A stretch of 7,246 nucleotides of DNA from Bacteroidales bacterium (lineage in GTDB: Bacteria > Bacteroidota > Bacteroidia > Bacteroidales > UBA4181): the NCBI GenBank assembly GCA_028700615.1, contig JAQVSH010000086.1, positions 1-7,246 on the forward strand, in the 5' to 3' direction. Within the stretch, counting starts at the first letter, position 1, and every line of letters begins with the position of its first letter. This document shows positions 1 through 5,670 of the stretch, in pieces. Both the position numbers and the translations under genes were made by a program. The notes beneath the pieces were generated by a model. The model was not told the origin of the DNA, ran no database searches, and worked only from the letters and a program-made list of their open reading frames with translations.

Positions 1-401
1 ATAAAATCATTATCGGCATCGGGACCAATAACTCGAAACGATTCTTTATTCCTATTGAGGACCGGGTGGAAATGATCCGGGCATTATACGCCCATGTCAA
101 TGAAGTAGAAGTACATAGCTACACAGATCTGACCACAGAATTTTGCAAAAGAATGAACGCAAAATTTATGTTGCGGGGACTTCGTACTTCAGCTGATTTT
201 GAATACGAGAAATCCATTGCACAGGTGAATCAGGTCATGCTGCCGGATGTAGAAACCGTCTTCATGTTAACCCTTCCGGAACACGCCTCCATTAACTCCT
301 CGGTAGTCCGGGAAGTCTTGCAATTCGGAGGAGACGTCTCAAAATTTATTCCTAAGGGATTACCTATGGAAAAATATCTTTTGGGAAGGAACAAACTCTG
401 A
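1..401 (+). CDS. coaD: Phosphopantetheine adenylyltransferase, 5' end missing
   Basis: CoaD transfers AMP from ATP to 4'-phosphopantetheine, giving dephospho-CoA, the penultimate step of cytoplasmic coenzyme A synthesis. The reading frame is open from base 3 to the TGA at 399-401, showing 132 residues; the family is about 155-160 long, so roughly the first 20 residues, with the nucleotide-binding GxFDPxTxGH motif, lie outside the window. What is visible fits the family well: an IIIGIGTN strand followed by a family-typical (I/L)EDRVEMIR helix start, the substrate-binding MLRGLRT-SADFEYE block, ETVFMLT, and the SSVVREVLQFGGDVSKFIP helix that closes the fold. An ATG at 66 is internal, because clear homology begins upstream of it. 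The gene converges on asd with only two bases between the stops, and no hairpin terminator is visible there. Identification is confident; the N-terminal half of the active site cannot be judged. Confidence 0.95.
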   Translation, partial: KIIIGIGTNNSKRFFIPIEDRVEMIRALYAHVNEVEVHSYTDLTTEFCKRMNAKFMLRGLRTSADFEYEKSIAQVNQVMLPDVETVFMLTLPEHASINSSVVREVLQFGGDVSKFIPKGLPMEKYLLGRNKL

Positions 402-403
402 TC

Positions 404-1411
404 CTACAGAAGTTTCTTCTCCACCAGGTATTCGGCAATCTGAATGGCGTTCAGGGCTGCTCCCTTACGGATCTGATCTCCCACGCACCAGAAATGGATT
501 CCGTTTTCACAGGTATAATCCTTACGAATACGGCCTACATAAACCGGATCCTGATCGGTAACGTCCAAAGGCATCGGATAAATACTCTTTGAAGGATCAT
601 CCTTAACCAGGAGGCCTTCCGCCTTTTCCATCGCTTCACGCACTGCCTGAACCGACAAAGGCTGCTCAGTTTCAACCCAAACCGCTTCAGAGTGAGCCCT
701 GAGTACGGGAACACGAATGGTTGAAGCGCTCACATTCATATTGGAATGCATAATCTTCCGGGTTTCATTGTGCATCTTCATCTCCTCTTTGGTATAATCA
801 TTGTCGGTAAAGACATCGATCTGGGGAATCAGATTAAACGCCAGCTGATATTTAAACTTCTCAATCGTCACAGGATCCCCGGCAAGACTCTGGCTTACCT
901 GAGTTTTCAGTTCTTCCATTGCAGCAGCGCCGGCACCGCTGGCAGCCTGATAGGTAGCCACGTGAATGCGCTTAATCGGAGAAAGTTTCTGAATAGGATT
1001 CAAAGCAACCACCATGATAATGGTCGAGCAATTGGGATTGGCAATAATATTCCGGGGACGAACCTTACAATCTTCAGGATTCACCTCGGGAACCACCAGG
1101 GGAACATCCGGATCCATCCGGAAAGCGCTGGAATTATCAATCATTACCGCACCGAATTTTGTAATATCAGCGGCAAATTCACGGGAAATCCCGGCACCGG
1201 CTGAAGTCAGGGCAATATCAACCCCCTTAAAATCGTCATTATGTTTTAATTCTTTAACTGTTATCTGTTTACCACGAAATTTGTATACGGATCCTGCACT
1301 TCTGGAAGATCCGAACAACACCAGTTCGTCCAAAGGGAAATTACGCTGATCCAGGACCTTTAACATCTCCTGACCAACCGCCCCGCTTACACCAACAACA
1401 GCTACCTTCAT
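404..1411 (-). CDS. asd: Aspartate-semialdehyde dehydrogenase
   Basis: Asd reduces L-aspartyl-4-phosphate with NADPH to aspartate semialdehyde, the branch point toward lysine/diaminopimelate, threonine and methionine. The 335-residue protein has the expected length. It opens with the Rossmann motif MKVAVVGVSGAVGQEM (glycines 7, 10, 13), carries the catalytic cysteine in NPNCST (Cys128), the glutamine/glycine-rich YQAASGAG (Gln155), the substrate-binding EEMKM segment (around 209-213), and R233 plus H240 in RVPVLRAHSEAVW. I chose the ATG at 1411 because it begins exactly at the Rossmann strand; a longer frame to a GTG at 1462 only adds 17 unrelated residues and starts inside the promoter -7 box. 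Downstream it converges on coaD. Upstream it is divergent from the PatB-type gene, with a good Bacteroidota promoter and an overlapping inverted repeat. All key catalytic residues are present. Confidence 0.97.
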   Translation of the reverse strand: MKVAVVGVSGAVGQEMLKVLDQRNFPLDELVLFGSSRSAGSVYKFRGKQITVKELKHNDDFKGVDIALTSAGAGISREFAADITKFGAVMIDNSSAFRMDPDVPLVVPEVNPEDCKVRPRNIIANPNCSTIIMVVALNPIQKLSPIKRIHVATYQAASGAGAAAMEELKTQVSQSLAGDPVTIEKFKYQLAFNLIPQIDVFTDNDYTKEEMKMHNETRKIMHSNMNVSASTIRVPVLRAHSEAVWVETEQPLSVQAVREAMEKAEGLLVKDDPSKSIYPMPLDVTDQDPVYVGRIRKDYTCENGIHFWCVGDQIRKGAALNAIQIAEYLVEKKLL

Positions 1412-1458
1412 AAATGAATCGATTTTAAAATAATTTTTATAAATACATACAGATAAAC

Positions 1459-1485
1459 GCACAAAGATAAAAAATATCCTTGTGC
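1459..1485. repeat. 11-bp imperfect inverted repeat over the asd promoter
   Basis: GCACAAAGATA (1459-1469) and TATCCTTGTGC (1475-1485) are inverted copies with one mismatched pair (1465/1479) around a five-A spacer. The left arm contains the complement of the asd -7 box and the right arm sits between -7 and -33, so a dimeric protein bound here would block polymerase. It could be an operator. A role as an RNA hairpin is less likely, since most of it lies upstream of the expected transcription start. No regulator is identified. Confidence 0.5.
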
Positions 1486-1491
1486 ATCAAA
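1462..1491 (-). promoter_or_regulatory. Bacteroidota-type promoter for asd
   Basis: Reading the minus strand, TTTG (1491-1488) is followed after 18 bases by TATCTTTG (1469-1462). This matches the Bacteroidota primary-sigma consensus, a -33 TTTG and a -7 TAnnTTTG, with reasonable spacing. Transcription would start around 1455, leaving a leader of about 45 bases before the asd ATG at 1411. This is the only place in the window where I found both elements at good spacing next to a gene start. Confidence 0.65.
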
Positions 1492-1544
1492 TAGGAAATT
1501 TCAAGATTTGCCCGGGAAAGAAAAAACACAAACCCCAAAGATTA

Positions 1545-1552
1545 TACCTTTG
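1545..1552 (+). promoter_or_regulatory. Candidate -7 box for the PatB-type gene
   Basis: TACCTTTG matches TAnnTTTG and lies 52 bases before the ATG at 1605, so transcription would begin near 1559. No TTTG occurs at the expected -33 distance (the nearest, 1507-1510, is 34 bases away), so support is position plus one element only. Confidence 0.4.
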
Positions 1553-1572
1553 TAAAATCATCATATTCCACA

Positions 1573-1608
1573 ATGTCTTTTAATCCCGTTTTAAAACCCA
1601 TATCATGA
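1573..1608 (+). other. 11-codon leader ORF overlapping the PatB-type start
   Basis: ATG at 1573 opens an 11-residue frame, MSFNPVLKPIS, whose TGA stop (1606-1608) overlaps the next gene's ATG (1605-1607) as ATGA. If the transcript starts near 1559 this frame lies fully inside the leader, so terminating ribosomes could restart on the downstream gene (translational coupling). The peptide has no run of a regulatory amino acid such as Met or Cys, which argues against classical attenuation. A frame this short can arise by chance. Confidence 0.25.
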
Positions 1609-2780
1609 ACTTCCACTTCGATAAGATCATTTCAAGGGAAAACACCGCCTGTGTCAAATATGACGCCAGAATAAGCCAATTCGGGACTCAAAACGTCCAG
1701 CCCATGTGGGTAGCAGATATGGACTTTGCCGTGCCCGACTTTATAACCCGAGCCCTTCAGGAAAGGGTCTCCCATCCGGTTTACGGTTATTCTTTCCGGG
1801 AAGAATCCTTCTACAACGCCACCTGCAACTGGATGTTCAAACGGCACGGGTGGAAAATCCGCAGAGAATGGGTTCATTTCTCTCCGGGAATTGTCCCGGG
1901 ACTCACATTTTCCGTTCTCGCCCTGACCCGGCCGGGAGATCAGATCATCATCCAGACTCCTGTATACCCTCCCTTCTATGGAATGGGAAAACAAAACCGG
2001 GAGATATTGCTCAATCCATTGATTGAAAAAAACGGAGAATACACCATGGATCTGGAGCATCTGGAACAAATCATCACCCCGAAAACCCGATTACTGATTT
2101 TGTGCAACCCACACAACCCGGTCGGCAGAGCCTGGACCCGGGAAGAACTTTCCAAACTGGCGGTCATCTGTGAAAAACACCGGATCATAGTACTCTCCGA
2201 TGAAATCCATGGAGACATTGTCTTTGCTCCGCACAAACACTGCCCCTACGCTACCGTGTCTGAAGCTGCAGCCAGACACAGCATTGTCTACGTATCTCCC
2301 GCCAAAACCTTCAATATTGCAGGGATTCCGGCATCCTCCATGATTATTTCCAATCCGGACATTGCAAAACCTGTCCTGCAAATGCTACAGGACCTGAATT
2401 TGACCCAGGGAGATATTTTCGGACCCATCGCCTACACCGCGGCCTATCAGCATGGAGAGCAATGGGTAGAGGAGCTCAGAGAGTATTTACAGGGAAATAT
2501 TCAGACCATTACCCAATGGACCCGCCAAATACCCGGGATCGGGCTTACTCCGATACAGGCCACTTACCTGGGCTGGATTGATTTCAGAAACCTGCACTGG
2601 AAAGTCGAAGAAATTCCACAAAGAATGATTCGGGAAGCCGGAATCGGGATGAATGAGGGACGCGATTACGGAAAAGAAGGAGAAGGTTTCATGAGGATCA
2701 ACCTGGCCTGTCCTAAACAAATACTCAACGCATCTCTGGAAAAAATGGAGAAAGTAATCCGCGCTCATTCCGGGAACTAA
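1605..2780 (+). CDS. MalY/PatB-type PLP-dependent C-S lyase or aminotransferase
   Basis: This is a 391-residue fold-type I PLP enzyme of the MalY/PatB branch. Members studied elsewhere act as cystathionine beta-lyases (cystathionine to homocysteine, pyruvate and ammonia) or cysteine desulfhydrases, and some as aminotransferases; the substrate here cannot be told from sequence. The frame starts with the typical NFHFDKIISRENTACVKYD and MWVADMDF blocks, which supports the ATG at 1605. Visible cofactor residues are NPHNPVGR (Asn168/Asn171), SDEIHGDI (Asp199, pairs with the pyridine nitrogen), PAKTFNIAGI (Lys234, Schiff base) and FMRINLACP (Arg364, substrate carboxylate). Length is normal for the family. 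Upstream it is divergent from asd; at its 3' end its TAA (2778-2780) overlaps the TAG of the convergent yidD (2777-2779). The link with asd suggests methionine/cysteine metabolism, but that is inference, so I leave the symbol blank; patB or malY would be the usual labels. Confidence 0.9.
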   Translation: MNFHFDKIISRENTACVKYDARISQFGTQNVQPMWVADMDFAVPDFITRALQERVSHPVYGYSFREESFYNATCNWMFKRHGWKIRREWVHFSPGIVPGLTFSVLALTRPGDQIIIQTPVYPPFYGMGKQNREILLNPLIEKNGEYTMDLEHLEQIITPKTRLLILCNPHNPVGRAWTREELSKLAVICEKHRIIVLSDEIHGDIVFAPHKHCPYATVSEAAARHSIVYVSPAKTFNIAGIPASSMIISNPDIAKPVLQMLQDLNLTQGDIFGPIAYTAAYQHGEQWVEELREYLQGNIQTITQWTRQIPGIGLTPIQATYLGWIDFRNLHWKVEEIPQRMIREAGIGMNEGRDYGKEGEGFMRINLACPKQILNASLEKMEKVIRAHSGN

Positions 2781-3016
2781 GGCACAGGATCATACCCGTG
2801 ACCACCCCAGGGATGACAGGAAAGGATTCGTTTTACTGCAAGATAGGTTCCTTTCAGAGGTCCGTACTTTCTCAGGGCTTCCAGCGCATATTGCGAACAA
2901 GTCGGAGTATATCGGCAGGACGGGGGCTTTAAAGGAGAGATGCTATACCGGTAAAATTTGACCATCCCTATCAACAACCCGTTAAGCGCCTTTTTCAACC
3001 AATTTAACAAGTTCAT
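2777..3016 (-). CDS. yidD: Membrane protein insertion efficiency factor YidD
   Basis: YidD is a small inner-face membrane-associated protein that aids YidC-dependent insertion of membrane proteins. The 79-residue product shows an N-terminal hydrophobic/amphipathic helix (about 3-20), then the family signature: FYRYSISP, PPSCRYTPTCSQYALEAL (Cys34, Cys40), G-P-L-K-G, and RILSCHPWGGHGYDPVP (Cys67) at the C terminus. The full set of three cysteines is present. I kept the ATG at 3016 because the helix before FYRYSISP is normal for the family; it makes the gene overlap the end of rnpA by 35 bases. A start at Met18 (2965) would remove the overlap but delete the membrane-binding helix. It is the last gene of the dtd-to-yidD cluster and ends in the stop codon of the convergent PLP gene. 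The rnpA-yidD order is classical, though yidC and rpmH are not here. Confidence 0.95.
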   Translation of the reverse strand: MNLLNWLKKALNGLLIGMVKFYRYSISPLKPPSCRYTPTCSQYALEALRKYGPLKGTYLAVKRILSCHPWGGHGYDPVP

Positions 3017-3374
3017 TGAGAATGATTTGAATTTTAGGCTCCAGCTCCCTGAAAGTCATTACGTCCTTTCCGCAATAAATAAAAGCGACCTGTAAAGACC
3101 TGGAATGACCCTCTAAAGATTGATACAACAAACTTTTATGCGTACGATAAATCTCACGGGTACGTCTTTTGATCAGATTCCGGCGGCAGGCCTTTTTAAT
3201 ATTCCTTTTGGGAACTGAAATCATCCATGACAAAGGATTCTCCGAGGCTTCCGACACTTTCCACAAAACCTTAAAAGGAAATACAAACATCTTCTCTCCT
3301 GAAGAGAACAAGGCGTCAATAGCATTTCGCAGATAAAGACGCTCAGACTTTCTGAGAGTTAAGCTGGAGGGCAT
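2982..3374 (-). CDS. rnpA: Ribonuclease P protein component
   Basis: RnpA is the basic protein subunit of RNase P; it binds the pre-tRNA 5' leader and helps the catalytic RNA (RnpB, not in this window) trim tRNA 5' ends. The 130-residue protein begins with LRKSERLYLRNAIDALFSSG, the family's opening helix region, and has the diagnostic ISVPKRNIKKACRRNLIKRRTREIYR block at about 52-77, which includes the RNR-type RNA-binding helix. It is rich in Lys and Arg as expected. The ATG at 3374 fits the N-terminal homology. The gene lies 9 bases after the hemD stop and overlaps yidD by 35 bases, so it is probably co-transcribed with both. The C-terminal tail (about 110-130) is less conserved and encodes the overlap with the yidD start. 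Confidence 0.96.
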   Translation of the reverse strand: MPSSLTLRKSERLYLRNAIDALFSSGEKMFVFPFKVLWKVSEASENPLSWMISVPKRNIKKACRRNLIKRRTREIYRTHKSLLYQSLEGHSRSLQVAFIYCGKDVMTFRELEPKIQIILNELVKLVEKGA

Positions 3375-3383
3375 CCGGGTATA

Positions 3384-4136
3384 TCACTTCCTGTTATTGT
3401 ATTCCTTTAGAAATAATTCCAAGGCCTTAGTCATAGAGGGAGCTTCCGGAAGAGGAGCCTGAACATCAAGCCTTAAACCGGCATCCTCAACCGCTTTGGC
3501 TGTTGAAATTCCAAAACCGGCAATTTTAATTTCGTTTTGTTCAAAACCCGGGAAATTATGCAACAAAGACTTGATTTCTGAAGGGCTGTAAAAAACCAGC
3601 ATATCATAATCAATCTTTTTAAGATCCGAGAGATCACTGCAAACCGTTCTGTAAAGAATAGCAGGAGAATATTTCAGCTTGCTCTTATCTAATAATTTGG
3701 GAATATCCGGGTTATGCTGTTCCGAGAGAGGAAGAAAATAATTTTCATCCTTATGTTTCAGCAAAACCTCCAGCAAATCAGGGAAATTACCTGTACTGAA
3801 GAAGATTTTACGCTTACGGTAAACAATATATTTCTGGAGATAATAAGCAACAGACTCAGAAATACAGAAATATTTCATGATGTCAGGAACCTGAATCTTC
3901 ATATCCTCACAAATCCGGAAATAATGATCAACGGAGGTCTTACTGGTAAATAAGACCCCGGTATGGGACAGAATATCGATTCTGGTCTGCCGGAATTCCT
4001 TCGCTGAAACCCCTTCAATATGAATAAAAGGCCTAAAATCTATTTTTAGATTATTTTTCTCAGCCAATTCAACAAAAGGAGATTTTTCGGTCTCAACGGG
4101 CTGGGGTTGAGAAACTAAAATTCTTTTGATTTTCAA
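3384..4136 (-). CDS. hemD: Uroporphyrinogen-III synthase
   Basis: HemD cyclises hydroxymethylbilane with inversion of ring D to uroporphyrinogen III, the last common precursor of heme, siroheme and cobalamin. The family is poorly conserved; this call rests on resemblance to the Bacteroidales form: KIKRILVSQPQP, KSPFVELAEK, KIDFRPFI, SAKEFRQTRIDIL, VLFTSKTSVDHYF, KYFCISESVAYYLQKY, YRKRKIFFSTG, and a C-terminal IAGFGISTAKAVEDAGL followed by an APLPEAPSMTKAL helix. I chose the TTG at 4136, immediately before KIKRILV, giving 250 residues, the usual size. The frame is open further to a TTG at 4238, but that adds 34 residues without family character and overlaps DUF4271 by 61 bases. No ATG is available near the homology start, so the start stays moderately uncertain. 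It sits in a cluster with rnpA 9 bases downstream. Confidence 0.88.
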   Translation of the reverse strand: MKIKRILVSQPQPVETEKSPFVELAEKNNLKIDFRPFIHIEGVSAKEFRQTRIDILSHTGVLFTSKTSVDHYFRICEDMKIQVPDIMKYFCISESVAYYLQKYIVYRKRKIFFSTGNFPDLLEVLLKHKDENYFLPLSEQHNPDIPKLLDKSKLKYSPAILYRTVCSDLSDLKKIDYDMLVFYSPSEIKSLLHNFPGFEQNEIKIAGFGISTAKAVEDAGLRLDVQAPLPEAPSMTKALELFLKEYNNRK

Positions 4137-4177
4137 TTGTACAATATTTTTTCTGGGAAAATTTTCTGGATTAATAG

Positions 4178-5041
4178 CTAAGCGACTGACTGCATGGTCT
4201 TTATCAAAATAGCAATTGGAAGTATTTCTAAACTGCAAATATACAAAATCAAATAAAAAAATGAGAGCCTATGATCAAAAATAATTTGGAGAGTCCGGAC
4301 CATCCATATTATCAGAAAGAAGCCGAAAACCACACCTCCGCCAAGAATCAGGGGACGAAACATCCATTCAGGGACAAAAGGCAGCATCGCCGTCAGAGGA
4401 AGCAGGCAAACGCCCAAACCCATGAGCAAAACCCTTTGATTAAATAAATGCTCTTTTGAAACCGGTTCAACATAAAAAAGGACTCCGACCAACCCATGAA
4501 TTAAAAACTGATATCCGTAAAACACAGATAAAACAAGAAAAACTGAAAATATAGACAATAACATATTTTCGGCAATCCACTCTTCCCCCAGAAACCTGGC
4601 CGCAACATATACGGTAAATACCGAAATAATGGCCATAGAAGCCGGCATCAGCCAGCGGGACATATTGAAAAACAATACATTTTTCTCCCTGTATAACTTA
4701 ACGGAAGCGGCTCTGCTGCAAACCGCATGAATCAGCTGATTAAAATATTTGGTGTATAAAGACCGGCATCTGATAACCACCAGACAGAGCAACAAAACCA
4801 AGATAACCAACCAATCCGAAAAATGAGCAAAATGTTTATCGGCAGGAACCTCTACAATATTCTCATTGCCAGAATCCTGAATCGTCACAAAACGATTTGA
4901 CCCATTCGCCTCGGCAGAAGAAAAAACAAACCCGTCCACAACGGGCAAAAAAGAAGAGTGTCCGGTTGTATCCGCCAAAACCACAGCAGATGGTTCTACA
5001 TATTGAACAGAATCTTCCAAATCAAAAAATATTTGGTGCAA
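4178..5041 (-). CDS. DUF4271 family membrane protein
   Basis: This resembles the DUF4271 membrane proteins that sit upstream of hemD in Bacteroidota; the function is unknown and I do not assign one. Of up to 287 residues, the first 70 or so are polar and without a clear signal peptide. About six hydrophobic helices follow (roughly 76-93, 127-150, 158-190, 202-222, 228-254, 259-283), with basic loops such as RCRSLYTKYFNQ. A YGYQFLIHGLVGVLFY segment and the HLFNQRVLLMGLG segment look like the family's conserved core. The start is doubtful: the longest frame begins at a TTG (5041) inside a TAnnTTTG box, and no in-frame ATG precedes the first helix; later TTG/GTG codons (5023, about 4985) are alternatives. 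It begins 19 bases after dtd and ends 41 bases before the hemD TTG, so it is probably part of that operon. Confidence 0.8.
   Translation of the reverse strand: MHQIFFDLEDSVQYVEPSAVVLADTTGHSSFLPVVDGFVFSSAEANGSNRFVTIQDSGNENIVEVPADKHFAHFSDWLVILVLLLCLVVIRCRSLYTKYFNQLIHAVCSRAASVKLYREKNVLFFNMSRWLMPASMAIISVFTVYVAARFLGEEWIAENMLLSIFSVFLVLSVFYGYQFLIHGLVGVLFYVEPVSKEHLFNQRVLLMGLGVCLLPLTAMLPFVPEWMFRPLILGGGVVFGFFLIIWMVRTLQIIFDHRLSFFYLILYICSLEILPIAILIKTMQSVA
4236..4243 (-). promoter_or_regulatory. Candidate internal -7 box before hemD
   Basis: The minus strand reads TATATTTG, a match to TAnnTTTG, about 100 bases before the hemD start and inside the 3' end of the DUF4271 gene. No -33 TTTG lies at good spacing. 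With roughly three to four chance matches expected in both strands of a window this size, this is only a possibility for a secondary hemD-rnpA-yidD transcript. Confidence 0.2.
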
Positions 5042-5046
5042 AGGTA
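5039..5046 (-). promoter_or_regulatory. Candidate -7 box at the DUF4271 start
   Basis: The minus strand reads TACCTTTG, a match to TAnnTTTG, in the 19-base gap after dtd and running into the first codon of the longest DUF4271 frame. If active, transcription would begin near 5032 and the TTG at 5041 could not be the start codon of that transcript. No -33 TTTG is seen at the right distance. Confidence 0.3.
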
Positions 5047-5060
5047 AAAAAACTGACAGA

Positions 5061-5513
5061 TTATTCCCGGTTTTTAGTATCCAACATCAGGGTAACCGGT
5101 CCGTCATTCAGAAGCCTGACCTGCATATCCGCTCCAAAAGATCCGGTTCTGACTTCCTTTCCCAGCATTTCAGAAAGGACTCCGACAAACTCTTCATACA
5201 GCGGAATCGCTTTTTCAGCACGGGCAGCCCTGATAAAAGAAGGACGATTTCCCTTTTTGGAAGCAGCAAACAAAGTAAACTGACTTATGACCAGAATTTC
5301 TCCGTCTACTTCTTTTACGGAAAGATTCATTTTCCCATTGTCATCGCTAAAGATCCGCAGGGAAACAATCTTGGACGCCAACCAATGCACATCGTCCCGC
5401 CCGTCCTCTTCTTCAATTCCGACAAAGACCAAAAGGCCCTGATGAATACAGGATTTCTGCAATCCCCCGATGTCTACAGAGGCTTCTGAAACCCGTTGTA
5501 AAACAACTCTCAT
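5061..5513 (-). CDS. dtd: D-aminoacyl-tRNA deacylase
   Basis: Dtd hydrolyses D-amino acids (and glycine mischarged on tRNA-Ala) from tRNA in the cytoplasm, acting as a homodimeric proofreading enzyme. The 150-residue length is standard. The N terminus MRVVLQRVSEASVDI is typical and fixes the ATG at 5513. Both active-site signatures are intact: SQFTLF at 77-82 and the Gly-cisPro NDGPVT at 136-141, which reaches into the partner subunit's site. The KKGNRPSF segment at 86-93 is also characteristic. It is the first gene of the minus-strand cluster and is divergent from the small helix-turn-helix gene across a 157-base AT-rich spacer; I find no convincing TAnnTTTG box for it there. The DUF4271 gene follows after 19 bases. 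Confidence 0.97.
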   Translation of the reverse strand: MRVVLQRVSEASVDIGGLQKSCIHQGLLVFVGIEEEDGRDDVHWLASKIVSLRIFSDDNGKMNLSVKEVDGEILVISQFTLFAASKKGNRPSFIRAARAEKAIPLYEEFVGVLSEMLGKEVRTGSFGADMQVRLLNDGPVTLMLDTKNRE

Positions 5514-5600
5514 GATGCTGAATTATATAAATCTACTTGTATATCTGATATTTAACAAATTTTAAAACTAAAGATCCTTTTTAAAGCGCCGGATAATTTT

Positions 5601-5625
5601 TTAATATTAACTTTTAGTTATAACT
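5601..5625. repeat. Two adjacent 10-bp AT-rich palindromes
   Basis: TTAATATTAA (5601-5610) and AGTTATAACT (5616-5625) are both perfect palindromes, with centres 15 bases apart, in the spacer between dtd and the helix-turn-helix gene. They could be operator sites for either gene. The region is very AT-rich, which makes chance palindromes more likely. Confidence 0.35.
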
Positions 5626-5628
5626 TTA
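5621..5628 (+). promoter_or_regulatory. Weak -7-like box before the HTH gene
   Basis: TAACTTTA matches TAnnTTTG at five of six fixed positions and lies 42 bases before the ATG at 5671, a normal distance. It overlaps the second palindrome, so binding there would affect it. No -33 TTTG is present. I report it only because the gene must have its own promoter in this spacer. Confidence 0.25.
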
Positions 5629-5670
5629 GGATCGAATCCGAAGATCACTTATATATTAAAATTTAAGATC

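Noticed and set aside
746..1349. Plus-strand ORFs of 152 and 111 codons opposite asd
   Set aside because: They are antisense to a well-conserved asd with all catalytic motifs, have no recognisable family or start context, and are explained by codon bias on the coding strand.
1412..1462. GTG-initiated 17-residue N-terminal extension of Asd
   Set aside because: It starts within the -7 box and precedes the family's normal MKVAVVG beginning.
1588..1597. GTTTTAAAAC palindrome before the PatB-type gene
   Set aside because: A short AT-rich palindrome inside the leader frame, with no flanking symmetry; it is likely to be chance.
1632..2768. Several minus-strand and one plus-strand alternative-frame ORFs within the PatB-type gene
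   Set aside because: They overlap a full-length PLP enzyme with intact motifs, and their translations are low-complexity or compositionally odd with no domain.
3714..3953. 79-codon plus-strand ORF inside hemD
   Set aside because: Antisense to hemD with no homology that I recognise and no promoter-like sequence.
4897..5283. 128-codon plus-strand ORF across dtd and DUF4271
   Set aside because: Antisense to two genes and their junction; the Lys/Arg/Pro-rich translation looks like a shadow frame.
5514..5670. A small RNA or tRNA gene in the dtd/HTH spacer
   Set aside because: No cloverleaf, GC-rich stem or terminator is present; the spacer is AT-rich and looks like a divergent promoter region.
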